From CAZBDU01 sp964490725 (GTDB lineage Bacteria > Spirochaetota > Spirochaetia > SZUA-6 > DRHE01): DNA of 64,000 nt. Under the pieces are notes generated by a model. That model ran no database searches. It was not told the origin of the DNA and saw only the letters and a program-made list of their open reading frames with translations. This document shows positions 16,390 to 24,928 of this stretch, piece by piece (position 1 is the first letter of the stretch; every line of letters starts with the position of its first letter). A program made the position numbers and the translations under genes. The DNA lies in contig CAZBDU010000003.1 of the NCBI GenBank assembly GCA_964490725.1, positions 60,234 through 124,233 on the forward strand, given 5' to 3'.

Positions 16390-17142
16390 ATGGCTGAGGC
16401 AGTGGTGGAGCTTTCGGGCGTCTCGTTCGCCTACAACCACATACCGGTGCTGCAGCACGTGGAAATGCGCGTGGAGCGGGGACAGTTCTTCAGCATCACC
16501 GGCCCCAACGGGGGAGGGAAGACCACCCTGCTGCGCATCATCCTGGGGCTGCTGCGGCCCACCGCCGGGGAGGTGCGCGTGCTGGGCGGCTCGCCGGAGT
16601 CCGCACGGCGCCGCATCGGCTACGTCCCCCAGAACCCGCAGCACGACTCCCACTTCCCCGTCACCGTGGGCGAGGTGGTGGCCATGGGGCGGCTGACGTG
16701 GCGGGTGGGAAGCTACTCGCCGCGGGACCGCAGGGCCGCGGAGGAAAGCCTGGCTGAGGTGGGGATGGCGGGGCTGGCGGACCGCGCCTTCTCCGAGCTG
16801 TCCGGGGGCCAGCGCCAGAGGGTGCTCATTGCCAGGGCGCTGGCCGGGGCGCCGGAGATCCTGATCCTCGACGAACCCACCTCCCACGTGGACGTCTCGG
16901 TGGGCAAGAAGCTGAGCGCTCTCCTGAAGGAGCTCAACCGGCGCATGACCATTATCATGGTGACCCACGACATGGGCTTCGTCTACGACATGATATCGAA
17001 CGTGGCCTGCGTGAACCGCAGCGTGGTGGTCCAGCCGGCACGCAGCCTCGACGGGGCCTCCATCCAGGAGCTCTACGGCGAGCCGATGCGGCAGATTCAG
17101 CACGATCACTACTGCACCGACCCGGAGAGCGAGGATGATTGA
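16390..17142 (+). CDS. znuC: Zinc ABC transporter ATP-binding protein
   Basis: A 250-residue cytosolic ATPase with Walker A GPNGGGKTT, Q-loop GYVPQNPQH, signature LSGGQRQRV, Walker B ILILDEPTSHVD and H-loop VTHD. It energises import through ZnuB. The C-terminal tail contains MRQIQHDHYCTDPE with His and Cys residues, a possible metal-sensing tail. It overlaps the permease gene by 8 nt, indicating translational coupling. Confidence 0.93.
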   Translation: MAEAVVELSGVSFAYNHIPVLQHVEMRVERGQFFSITGPNGGGKTTLLRIILGLLRPTAGEVRVLGGSPESARRRIGYVPQNPQHDSHFPVTVGEVVAMGRLTWRVGSYSPRDRRAAEESLAEVGMAGLADRAFSELSGGQRQRVLIARALAGAPEILILDEPTSHVDVSVGKKLSALLKELNRRMTIIMVTHDMGFVYDMISNVACVNRSVVVQPARSLDGASIQELYGEPMRQIQHDHYCTDPESEDD

Positions 17143-17989
17143 TTTCCTGTCCGCCCTGGTGGACCCCAATGTGCCCTTCCTCCGCTATGCCCTGATCGCC
17201 GGCATTCTCTCCAGCGGCGCCTTCGGGGTGATCGGCACCTACGTGGTGGTGCGCCGGATCAGCTACATGGCGGGCGCCATTTCGCATTCCGTGCTGGCTG
17301 GCATCGGGATCGTGCTCTTCCTGCGCGCGCGCCACGGGCTGCAGTGGCTAACCCCGCTGGCCGGTGCTGTGGTGGCGGCGCTGCTGTCGGCGCTGATCAT
17401 CGGCCTGGTCAGCATGTACGCCCGCGAGCGCGAGGACACGGTGATCGGGGCCATCTGGGCGCTGGGAATGGCCGTGGGCGTCATCTTCCTGGCACGCACT
17501 CCGGGGTACGTCGACCCCATGAGCTACCTGTTCGGCAACATCCTCATCATCTCCAGAACCGACCTGTTCCTCATCGCGGCTTTAGACCTGGCCGTGATCG
17601 GCCTGGGGGTCCTGTTCTACAGCCAGCTTCAGGCCATCGCCTTCGACGAGGAGTTCGCCCGCGTGCGCGGTCTGAACACGGTGCTGTACTTCATGATGAT
17701 GCTGCTGCTCACCGCGGTGACCGTGGTGATGCTGGTCACCATCGTGGGGATCGTGATGGTGATCGCGCTGCTGACCATTCCTGCGGCGGTGAGCGGCCTG
17801 GCCTCCAGAAAGCTGTGGCACATGATGCTGCTCTCGGCGCTGTTCTGCATGGTCTTCACCGTGGCCGGGCTGGGGGTGAGCTACACCTTCGACCTGCCCA
17901 GCGGGGCCACGATCATCATCATCGCGGGAGCGGCCTACGTCCTGGCGCTGGCGGTGCGGCGGGTCGTGCGGGGGAAGAGCCGCTCCTGA
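17135..17989 (+). CDS. znuB: Zinc ABC transporter permease
   Basis: A 284-residue ABC-3 family membrane permease with about eight to nine transmembrane helices. Family features include the early GILSSGAFGVIGTYVVVRRISYMAGAISHSVLAGIG-type region and SYLFGNILIIS. It forms the channel of the ZnuABC importer in the inner membrane. Start ATG 17135 overlaps znuC by 8 nt. The gene ends the operon; the 109-nt gap after it holds no T-run terminator. Confidence 0.93.
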   Translation: MIDFLSALVDPNVPFLRYALIAGILSSGAFGVIGTYVVVRRISYMAGAISHSVLAGIGIVLFLRARHGLQWLTPLAGAVVAALLSALIIGLVSMYAREREDTVIGAIWALGMAVGVIFLARTPGYVDPMSYLFGNILIISRTDLFLIAALDLAVIGLGVLFYSQLQAIAFDEEFARVRGLNTVLYFMMMLLLTAVTVVMLVTIVGIVMVIALLTIPAAVSGLASRKLWHMMLLSALFCMVFTVAGLGVSYTFDLPSGATIIIIAGAAYVLALAVRRVVRGKSRS

Positions 17990-18084
17990 GGCCGCAGGAC
18001 CCCGGGGGCCGAGGCTGCCGGGCTCGCGCGCCGGGGGGCACCGGTCCGCCCGGGCGGTGGTTTCCGCAGCCGCGGTCCTTGCCC

Positions 18085-18090
18085 TATAAT
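18085..18090 (+). promoter_or_regulatory. Consensus -10 element 8 nt before the 18099 start
   Basis: TATAAT lies 8 nt before GTG 18099. No good -35 is seen at 17 nt. The geometry matches the 11489 promoter and suggests a leaderless transcript. Confidence 0.5.
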
Positions 18091-18098
18091 CACGGGCA

Positions 18099-19175
18099 GT
18101 GAATGCCAGGCTTTCAGCGGCGCGGGCCGCCGCGGGGCTGGCCGCCGTGCTGGCCTCAGTGCCCCTGCTGGGCGGCTGCTACCTGATCAAGCAGGGCGCC
18201 GCGATCGTCTCCTACAATGCCAGGGCCCGCAGCATCCAGGGGATGCTGGCCGACCCGGACCTGGATCCAGGCCTGCGGCGCACCCTGGTGACGGCGGAGG
18301 CGGCGAAGGAGTTCGCAGCCGCCCTGGGCCTGCGGCGCGACCGCAGCTACACACGCTACGTGTCCATGGACCGGGACTACCTGGCGGACGTCGTGTCCGC
18401 CTGCGCCCGGGACTTCTTCACTCCCTACCTGTGGCGCTACCCCTTCGCCGGAGCGTTCCCCTACAAGGGCTTCTTCGACCGGCGGGACGCCCTGCGGGAA
18501 GCGCGCCGCCTGGAAGCCAGGGACCTGGACGTGCTGGTGCGGAAAGTGGACGCCTTCAGCACCCTGGGCTTCTGCCCGGACCCGGTGTTCAGCTACATGG
18601 CGGACTACTCCCCCTTCCAGCTGGCCTCCCTGATCATCCACGAACAGACCCACGCCACGGTCTTCATCAAGAACCAGGTCCAGTTCAACGAGGAGATGGC
18701 CACCTTCGTGGGCTGGCAGGGGGCGCTGGAGCTCATCCGCAGCCGCTACGGTGAAGGCTCCGCGGAGATGCTTCAGGCAACGCGCTACCTCGAGGACTGG
18801 CGGCGCTACTCCGAGCTGATGGTGGGGCTGTACGGTGAGCTGGACCGGCTGTACCGGGCCAACCGGCAGGAGGCGGCGGACCGCGGCGCCACCCTGGCCG
18901 AGCGGGAGCGCCTGCTGGAGGCGTTTCGCCGCCGCTACCGGGATCGCTACGCGGGCACCTTTCACGGCCAGGGCTTTCGCGACATCGACCGGGTGAGCCT
19001 GAACAACGCCTACCTGATCTCCTTTGCCCGCTACAATGCCCACCTGGGGCTGTTCTACCGGCTGTACGCGCGCACGGGCAACGATCTGCCCCGCACCGTG
19101 GCGCTTCTGAAGGGTCTGGCCCGCGGGAGGGGCAGGCCGGAGGAGCGCCTGCGCGCGCTGGTGGAAAGCCTGTGA
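18099..19175 (+). CDS. Lipoprotein zinc aminopeptidase-like protein (Aminopep/DUF2265 family)
   Basis: A 358-residue protein with a lipoprotein signal (VPLLGGCYLI; Cys as acylation site) and a zinc protease motif HExxH in LIIHEQTHATVF, followed by NEEMATFVG whose Glu is a likely third ligand. This matches a family of predicted aminopeptidases found mostly in Gram-negative bacteria. It would act in the periplasm, anchored to a membrane. Start is GTG 18099 next to a TATAAT box. Its stop overlaps the J-domain gene start by 4 nt (GTGA), implying coupled translation. Confidence 0.8.
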   Translation: MNARLSAARAAAGLAAVLASVPLLGGCYLIKQGAAIVSYNARARSIQGMLADPDLDPGLRRTLVTAEAAKEFAAALGLRRDRSYTRYVSMDRDYLADVVSACARDFFTPYLWRYPFAGAFPYKGFFDRRDALREARRLEARDLDVLVRKVDAFSTLGFCPDPVFSYMADYSPFQLASLIIHEQTHATVFIKNQVQFNEEMATFVGWQGALELIRSRYGEGSAEMLQATRYLEDWRRYSELMVGLYGELDRLYRANRQEAADRGATLAERERLLEAFRRRYRDRYAGTFHGQGFRDIDRVSLNNAYLISFARYNAHLGLFYRLYARTGNDLPRTVALLKGLARGRGRPEERLRALVESL

Positions 19176-19804
19176 GCGATCTGTTCTTCCGCGAGCTGTT
19201 GGGGGTCGGGGCGCGGGCGGGCCTGCAGGAGATCAAGCGGGCCTTTCACCGGCTGGCCCGGGAGAACCATCCCGATCTCTTCCCGGAGGAGCGCCGGGAC
19301 CTGCAGCAGCTCAAGATGATCATGTTGAACGAAGCCTACGCAGCGCTCTGCGGCCGGGCGGGAGAGGGCGGCCGGAGCGGGCGGGAGCCCCCGGGCGAAG
19401 CGGCAGCCGGGAGGGCGGCCGGCGAACCCGCGGGTCCGGGGCGGGCATGGGGGGAGGGCCCCACCACCGAGCCGGGTCCGCATCGCGACCCCGCCTATGC
19501 GTACTACAAGCAGGGGTTCGTCCACTTCTCCCGGGCCCTGCACGGCATCGAGGCCCTCTACCAGTCGATCGCCCCGCAGAAGGGCACCTTCAGCCCCAGA
19601 ATCGACGCCTACCAGAGGTTCGCCGGCAGCCTGGTGACGCTGCGGCGTTCCTACGGCTACTTCCAGCGGGTGGTGGACGAGTTCCCGGACAGCATCTGGA
19701 GCGAGGATGCCCGGCTGAAGCTGCGGCGGATCGAGCGGTTCAGCGACCTGTACCGCCGCATCGTCGGCAATCTGGGCGGCAGCGCTCCGCAGCCGGAACG
19801 CTGA
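19172..19804 (+). CDS. DnaJ-domain protein
   Basis: A 210-residue protein. Residues 1-60 form a J domain (LLGVGARAGLQEIKRAFHRLA, with HPD in NHPDLFPE), which stimulates Hsp70 ATPase. A Gly/Ala/Pro/Glu-rich linker (about 65-105) follows, then a helical region with FVHFSRALHGIEALYQ and YFQRVVDEFPDS that looks TPR-like. There is no zinc-finger domain, so it is a specialised co-chaperone rather than DnaJ itself. It is coupled to the upstream lipoprotein gene by a 4-nt overlap. Confidence 0.75.
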   Translation: MSDLFFRELLGVGARAGLQEIKRAFHRLARENHPDLFPEERRDLQQLKMIMLNEAYAALCGRAGEGGRSGREPPGEAAAGRAAGEPAGPGRAWGEGPTTEPGPHRDPAYAYYKQGFVHFSRALHGIEALYQSIAPQKGTFSPRIDAYQRFAGSLVTLRRSYGYFQRVVDEFPDSIWSEDARLKLRRIERFSDLYRRIVGNLGGSAPQPER

Positions 19805-19848
19805 ACCCGCCGCGGGGCGCCGGCCTGCCGGGATCGGGCGGGCGGCCG

Positions 19849-20859
19849 CTAGCGGCTCAGGCTGCGCTCGAAGCGCGCCAGGCTCTCGGGCAGACCCTCC
19901 GCGGCGCTGCGCCGGGCCAGCTCCAGGGCCGCCAGGCCGAACAGGCGCTCCCGGTTGTCTTCGCTGGAGGGCATGTAGATGAAACGGCCGCGGGGCATTT
20001 CCCGCGCCAGCCGCGGGTAGTGCCGCTGCTCGTGAACCTTGTCGGAGGTGCCGTTGAAGACCAGCACCTCCTGCCGGATGCCGCCCAGGCTGCCGTACAG
20101 CTCGAAGTCCCGGGCCGCTTCCGCCGCGTGCTGCCATTTCCAGGGGTCCGCGCTGTTGACGAAGGCCACCGAGCGGGCCAGCTGCGTCTTCTCCTTCATG
20201 CCCGCCAGGACGATGCGGCGGATGATCTGCCGCGCGGCCCCCAGCACCGGGGAAGGCAGCAGCGGGGACAGGTAGCGGAGCACCCACCTGGGAAACCAGA
20301 GGGAATGCATGGGGTCCGCGGCGATCACCGTGGGCGCCCGAATCGTGCCCTCGCTCAAGCCGCGCAGCAGGATGCTGGCGCCCCAGCAGGTGCCCATGAG
20401 CACGAAGTCCCGGCCGGACAGGCCCAGGGCGTCCAGGGCGGCCTGCACGTCCCTGGCGCTGCGGCTCACCGACATGTCCGCCCGCCGCCTGTCGGCAATG
20501 CGGCTGGAGCCCTTCTCCCGCGTCTCCAGGTAGCAGAGCTCCGCGCGCCCGCGGATCACCGCGAAGAAATCCTGGAAGCCCTCGGGGATCGCCCCCCAGC
20601 CCGGCACCAGGACGATCGGCCGGACCGCCCCGGCCCCCGGGCCGGAAGGCACGTGGAGAACGCGGAGCTGCGCGCCCTCCACGGAGAGGTAGCTCTCCGC
20701 GGCCTGCTCCTTCAGGGGTGGGGCCGCGCGGCGCTCGGCCAGCAGGCGCGCCACCTCCCGCTGCTCCGACGGGTCGGACCGCAGGGCTTCTTCCACGATC
20801 CGTTCCATGGAGACGGCTCCGCCCTCCAGGCGGCCGGCCCGCCTCCGCTCCCTGCGCAT
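19849..20859 (-). CDS. Alpha/beta hydrolase-fold protein with Cys at the nucleophile position
   Basis: A 336-residue cytosolic protein. VLVPGWGAIPEGFQDFF marks the oxyanion-hole strand; the nucleophile elbow reads LMGTCWGAS (GxCxG, as in PHA synthases, rather than GxSxG); an acid is available in NGTSDKVHEQ. The place where a catalytic His is expected (FIYMPSSEDNRE) has none, so catalysis may be altered or lost. The start was set at ATG 20859 with GGGAGGGAG upstream. Function unknown. Confidence 0.65.
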   Translation of the reverse strand: MRRERRRAGRLEGGAVSMERIVEEALRSDPSEQREVARLLAERRAAPPLKEQAAESYLSVEGAQLRVLHVPSGPGAGAVRPIVLVPGWGAIPEGFQDFFAVIRGRAELCYLETREKGSSRIADRRRADMSVSRSARDVQAALDALGLSGRDFVLMGTCWGASILLRGLSEGTIRAPTVIAADPMHSLWFPRWVLRYLSPLLPSPVLGAARQIIRRIVLAGMKEKTQLARSVAFVNSADPWKWQHAAEAARDFELYGSLGGIRQEVLVFNGTSDKVHEQRHYPRLAREMPRGRFIYMPSSEDNRERLFGLAALELARRSAAEGLPESLARFERSLSR

Positions 20860-21038
20860 CAGGGCTCCCTCCCGACAGGATTTTCGGCCGCTGCGGCGGC
20901 CCGGGAGGCACAAGTATAGAAGCCGGGAGGCGGAAAGGCAACGGCCGGCCGGGACGGGGGCGCTGCGGCGCCGGGGCGAGGCGGCGGTGCCCTTTCGGCG
21001 GGGCGCGATCCCTGCTACAGTGGGGCAGGGGGCCAGAG

Positions 21039-21416
21039 GTGGGCCGCACGATCCAGCGCTCGGACAACTCCTTTCTCAAGGCGGTTCTGAAGCTGATTCC
21101 CAGCGAGATCGTGGCCGTGTACATCTTTCTGCAGGGGGTGATCCCCCCGCGGCTTTACCCGTACCTGGCGGTGAGCGCGGCCCTGGTGGTCATCACTCCT
21201 CTGTACCTGCGTTTCGCCATGGGGGTGCAGGCGGCCGGGCAGCTCGCCACCTCCACGGTCTCCACGTTCGTCTGGATCTACGCCATGGGCGGTCCCTTCC
21301 GTTTCCTGCCGCCGCCCTGGTACGAGCCCTGGTACGGCTCGGCGGTGCTGGCCTTCTGGACGCTGATCCCGCCGATGTTCCTCTACGGCGGGGAGGCGAA
21401 GGAGGGGGCTCTGTGA
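21039..21416 (+). CDS. Small integral membrane protein, unknown function
   Basis: A 125-residue protein starting at GTG 21039 (reads VGRTIQRSDNSFLKAV). It has three to four hydrophobic segments (IVAVYIFLQGVI, LAVSAALVVITPLYL, TVSTFVWIYAM, AVLAFWTLIPPMFLYG) and aromatic, Pro-rich loops. No family was recognised with confidence. It is coupled to the next gene by a 4-nt overlap (GTGA at 21413-21416). Confidence 0.6.
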   Translation: MGRTIQRSDNSFLKAVLKLIPSEIVAVYIFLQGVIPPRLYPYLAVSAALVVITPLYLRFAMGVQAAGQLATSTVSTFVWIYAMGGPFRFLPPPWYEPWYGSAVLAFWTLIPPMFLYGGEAKEGAL

Positions 21417-21705
21417 GCGGTGCGGATGCCGGCGAAGAGAGGATCGGTGAGGGCCTGGTGCGGATCGGAGCCCTGAGCAGGGAGCAGGCGCAGGAGATCC
21501 TCCGCCTGCAGAGGGAGGGAAACGGCAGCCTCTTCGGGGTGATCGCCCTGGAGCTGGGCTACCTGGACGAGCGCACGCTGCGGATCGGCTGGCCAGAACC
21601 GAGCATCTCCTGCGACTGGAGAAGATCCTCGCCTCGGAGCCGTCGCCCGCCGTGGCCCGGCTTCTGTCCTCGGTCGTCGAGAAGGCCGGAGAGACTTCCC
21701 TCTAG
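21413..21705 (+). pseudogene. Frameshifted small helical protein gene
   Basis: The frame from GTG 21413 encodes a plausible soluble helical protein (ERIGEGLVRIGALSREQAQEI, then LFGVIALELGYLDERTL), similar in style to the two-part helical domain found at the N-terminus of some secretion ATPases. Near 21590 the coding signal jumps frames and continues as RTEHLLRLEKILASEPSPAV to a TAG at 21703. Neither frame alone gives a sensible protein. This is a frameshift mutation, a sequencing error, or recoding; I cannot tell which. Confidence 0.55.
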
Positions 21706-21739
21706 TCCCGCCAGGCCCCGGTGCTCCCGCCTGGGCGGC

Positions 21740-22966
21740 TCAAGGCCTCTTCTGGGCGCGCTGCGGCCTGGACTCCTGAAGCAGACAGGCCAGCACCAAG
21801 GCAAGGCCGGTCAGCCCCAGCAGCACGACCAACGAGCGGGTCATGGCCCCGCTGGGCTGCTTGAGCATCTCCATCCCGAAGATGAAGACGATCCCCGAGA
21901 TCTGTCCCATCACCAGGAGCAGGCTGTTGGAGGTCCCCTCGGGCCCGGGACGGGCGATCTCGGCGCCGTACTGGAAGCCGATGGGCCCGGCGCTCAAGAG
22001 GAAGAACCCGAACGCGAACCCCGAGGCCAGCAGCAGCCCGTAGCCGGTGGCGAAGGTCAGGCCCGCCAGCCCCGGCAGCAGCCCCGCCAGGGCCAGGATG
22101 ATGAAGGGCACCCGCCTGCCCAGGGCGTCGGAGACCACGGGCACGATGGCCGCGCCGGCGATCCCCCCGACGAGCATGAGCCCTCCCACCGTGCCGGCCT
22201 GGGCGATCGAAAGGCCGCGGGGGCGTAGGATCGCCTCGATCCAGGTGGTGATGCCGTTGAACATTCCCAGGCCGATGAAGAAGATGGTCATCAGCAGCAG
22301 GAAGCTGCGGTTTCCCAGCATGGCCTTGAGGCCGTCGAACATCAAAGCCCGCTCCTCCTCCCCCGGCGGGCCCGCGGGGGTGGGCGGGTGCTCCCGGGCG
22401 ACAGCCAGGAAGAGGATCGCGGCGGCCGCGGCGGCCAGCCCGTAGATCACCAGCATCCCCGGTAGACCCCAGCGGGCGGTGAGCCCGGGGGTGGCCAGCA
22501 TGGCCGCCAGGATGCCCAGGTAGATGGCCAGAGTGCCGAACCCGGCCGCCGTCGCCCGTTCGCCTTCGGGGAACCAGCGGGCCGCCAGCTTGGTGATCGA
22601 GCCCAGCACGACCGGCTGGCCCAGCGCGATCCCGACCTGAGCGGCGAAGACCGCCGGGAAGCTCGCGGCGAACAGGCCCCGGGCCAGGGCGGAGACGGCG
22701 GTGAGGGCGGCGCCCACGCTCACGGCCAGGCGGAAGCCCCGGGCGTCGATGATCCAGGCCGAGGGGATCACGATCAGCACGTAGACGATCATGAACACCA
22801 TAGACAGCAGCCCGATCATCAGCTCCGAGGTGCCGTAGAATCCGGCGGCGGTGCCGGTGATGGGGGCGAAGGTGATCCAGCACCCCTGGTTCACCAACGT
22901 AACCAGCATGAAGGCCGCCAGGACCAGCCAGCGGCGGCGGTAGGTCTTGATCTGAGGCTGATGCAT
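21740..22966 (-). CDS. Major facilitator superfamily transporter
   Basis: A 408-residue inner-membrane protein with twelve predicted transmembrane helices and the loop-2/3 motif region PSAWIIDARGFRLAVSVG. The central cytoplasmic loop is around residue 200-215 (EHPPTPAGPPGEEE). The overall pattern resembles MFS members near the FLVCR/oxalate-formate groups, but the substrate is unknown. GAGAGGAG precedes the ATG. A separate promoter (TTGACA at 23045-23050, 17 nt, TACCGT at 23022-23027, minus strand) suggests it is not only read from the upstream kinase operon. Confidence 0.85.
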   Translation of the reverse strand: MHQPQIKTYRRRWLVLAAFMLVTLVNQGCWITFAPITGTAAGFYGTSELMIGLLSMVFMIVYVLIVIPSAWIIDARGFRLAVSVGAALTAVSALARGLFAASFPAVFAAQVGIALGQPVVLGSITKLAARWFPEGERATAAGFGTLAIYLGILAAMLATPGLTARWGLPGMLVIYGLAAAAAAILFLAVAREHPPTPAGPPGEEERALMFDGLKAMLGNRSFLLLMTIFFIGLGMFNGITTWIEAILRPRGLSIAQAGTVGGLMLVGGIAGAAIVPVVSDALGRRVPFIILALAGLLPGLAGLTFATGYGLLLASGFAFGFFLLSAGPIGFQYGAEIARPGPEGTSNSLLLVMGQISGIVFIFGMEMLKQPSGAMTRSLVVLLGLTGLALVLACLLQESRPQRAQKRP

Positions 22967-23021
22967 CGGTTTGCTCCTCTCAGGCGAGCCATGCGGACCG
23001 GATGGCCTCTACGGTGCCCGA

Positions 23022-23050
23022 ACGGTACCTGCATGTCGCCTGCGTGTCAA
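23022..23050 (-). promoter_or_regulatory. Promoter for the MFS transporter gene
   Basis: On the minus strand a perfect TTGACA (23045-23050) is followed after 17 nt by TACCGT (23022-23027), about 55 nt before the start at 22966. The -10 match is weak. Confidence 0.45.
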
Positions 23051-23085
23051 CGCTCGCACGGTACGGACCGGCCACCCGCCGCCGG

Positions 23086-24924
23086 CTACTCCAGCGGCAG
23101 CCGCACGGTGAACTCCGTCAGCTGTCCGGGCACGCTGGAGAATGCAATGACGCCGTGGTGAGCCTCTGCGATCTGGTGGCAGATCGAAAGCCCCAACCCG
23201 GTGTTCTTCTTGTTCACCTTGGTGGTGAAGAAGGGGCTGAAGATGTTCTGCCGGATGTCGTCGGGAATCCCGTAGCCGTTGTCGGCCACCGTCACCTCGG
23301 CGAACCGATCCTCCGCATGGACCGTCAATCCCACCCGAATCAGGCCGCCGTCCAGGACGGCGTCGATGCTGTTCATGATCAGGTTGAGAAAGAGCTGGGT
23401 GAGCTGGTTCTCGTCCCCCGAGACCTGCACCGCGCCGGCGGCTATCTCCTTCTGCAGCCGGACGTTCTTCGTGGAGAGGTTATGCTGGAGAAGCAGGATC
23501 GACTGCTCCAGCACGGCCACCAGGTCCGCCCGCCCCCCGGGCCGTTCCTTGAAGCGGGAGAAAGACAGAAGGCTGCCGATGATCTCGTCGATTCGGAGCA
23601 GCTCCCGGTCGATCTTGTCCAGCTTCTGGCCGAAATCGGGGTCGAGCCTCTTCTGTTTGAGAAGCTCGACGTAGTTGCGGATGATGAACAGAGGATTGTT
23701 GATCTCGTGAGCCACTCCGGCGGCAACCTGGGCCAGGGTCGCCATCTTCTCGGCCCGAATAATGTAGTCCTTCATGAAGCGGTCGATCGAAACATCCTGG
23801 ACGAGAATCGTGGTTCCGATGAAGGCTGCCTGGTCATCGCGAAGCGGAAAAACGTCCACCCTCACGAGGCTGTCCTCACCGATCGCGATCTCGTCCCACG
23901 ATCCCTCCTCGCGCGCCGCGATCCGCTCTCGGATCTCCCCGGCGGCCGGCTGCCCCAGCCGCTCCAGCAGACCCTCGAGGGAAGGCGGACTCTCCGGTCC
24001 TTCGGGGAGATCGAACGCTTCGATGCCGGAGAAATTGACGAGCTGGACGACGTCGGCGGTGTCCAGGATGACCATACCGATGGGAAGATGGCGGACAAGG
24101 CTTTCGCTGTAGCGTTTCAGGAGGTAGAAGCGCATCCGATCCGTCTCGATCTCTCTCTTGCCCAGGGCGAAGGAGTAGGTGAGCTGAAAGAGCCGGTACT
24201 GATCCAGATCGGCCACTCTCTCGGTGCCGCGACGATAGCCGTTCTTGAGAATGGTCACCCGGTCGGCCAGACGAAGCGTCTCCTCAATGTCGTGGGTGAT
24301 GTAGATGATCCCCTTCCCCCGGCGGCGATACTCGAAGATGGTGTCGTAGATCGTGGTCATCTGCTCGGGGGTGAGCTTGTTGGACAGCTCGTCCAGGATG
24401 ATCACTCGAGGATCGAGCAGCACGATTCTGGCGAACTCGACCATCAGCTGCTGCGCCTGATTCAGCTTGTGCAGCGGCGCGTCGAGGTCCACCTCCAGAT
24501 TCAGCTTTCGAAAGAGCTCGGCGCCGATGGATCCCATGCGCACGTGGTCCAGCCCTCCGAACCGCCAAGGGATCATCCGGCCCGCGAAGATGTTCTCGAC
24601 GGCGTTGAGGCTGGGCAGGACGCTCAGATCCTGGTAGACCATCGCAATCCCGGCGTCCAGAGCGCTCTTGGGGGTGAACGATCTGACTTCCCGGCCGCGG
24701 TAGACGATCTCTCCGGCGCTCTTCTGCACGGCGCCGGCAAGGAGCTTGCCCAGGGAGGACTTGCCGGCGCGGTGCTCGCCCACCAGGGCGTGAACCTCCC
24801 CCTCGAAGAGATCGAAATCCACCCCGGACAACGCCTGGACGTTTCCGTATTGCACGTGGATGTTCCTCATCTGCAGGAGCATCGCCGGTGACCGAACGGA
24901 CCGTTCGGCGCTCCCCCGGACCAT
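23086..24924 (-). CDS. Fusion of a sugar-ABC ATPase domain with a PAS-like sensor and histidine kinase
   Basis: A 612-residue protein with two normally separate modules. Residues 15-240 are an ABC ATPase most like the first half of XylG/RbsA/MglA: Walker A GEHRAGKSS (49-57), Q-loop Gln98, Walker B IILDE (175-179), H-loop His211; the signature is LNQAQQ (154-159) instead of LSxGQQ, and DEPT is DELS. Residues 270-380 look PAS-like (IGMVILDTADVVQLVNFSG). Residues 385-612 are a complete kinase: H-box AAGVAHEINNPL (His406), N-box NLIMNSIDA, G1 ADNGYGIP, F-box FSPFFTTK, G2 TGLGLS. No membrane segment is seen. The gene follows the NtrC-type regulator by 4 nt in the sugar ABC operon. It probably senses transporter state. 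Confidence 0.9.
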   Translation of the reverse strand: MVRGSAERSVRSPAMLLQMRNIHVQYGNVQALSGVDFDLFEGEVHALVGEHRAGKSSLGKLLAGAVQKSAGEIVYRGREVRSFTPKSALDAGIAMVYQDLSVLPSLNAVENIFAGRMIPWRFGGLDHVRMGSIGAELFRKLNLEVDLDAPLHKLNQAQQLMVEFARIVLLDPRVIILDELSNKLTPEQMTTIYDTIFEYRRRGKGIIYITHDIEETLRLADRVTILKNGYRRGTERVADLDQYRLFQLTYSFALGKREIETDRMRFYLLKRYSESLVRHLPIGMVILDTADVVQLVNFSGIEAFDLPEGPESPPSLEGLLERLGQPAAGEIRERIAAREEGSWDEIAIGEDSLVRVDVFPLRDDQAAFIGTTILVQDVSIDRFMKDYIIRAEKMATLAQVAAGVAHEINNPLFIIRNYVELLKQKRLDPDFGQKLDKIDRELLRIDEIIGSLLSFSRFKERPGGRADLVAVLEQSILLLQHNLSTKNVRLQKEIAAGAVQVSGDENQLTQLFLNLIMNSIDAVLDGGLIRVGLTVHAEDRFAEVTVADNGYGIPDDIRQNIFSPFFTTKVNKKNTGLGLSICHQIAEAHHGVIAFSSVPGQLTEFTVRLPLE

Positions 24925-24928
24925 CGCG

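Noticed and set aside
22967..23085. Possible second sigma-54 promoter before the MFS gene
   Set aside because: No TGGCAC-N5-TTGCW is present; a TTGACA -35 was found instead.
23002..24891. A 629-residue plus-strand open frame opposite the fused kinase
   Set aside because: Its translation is low-complexity and lacks motifs, whereas the minus strand contains all ABC and kinase motifs.
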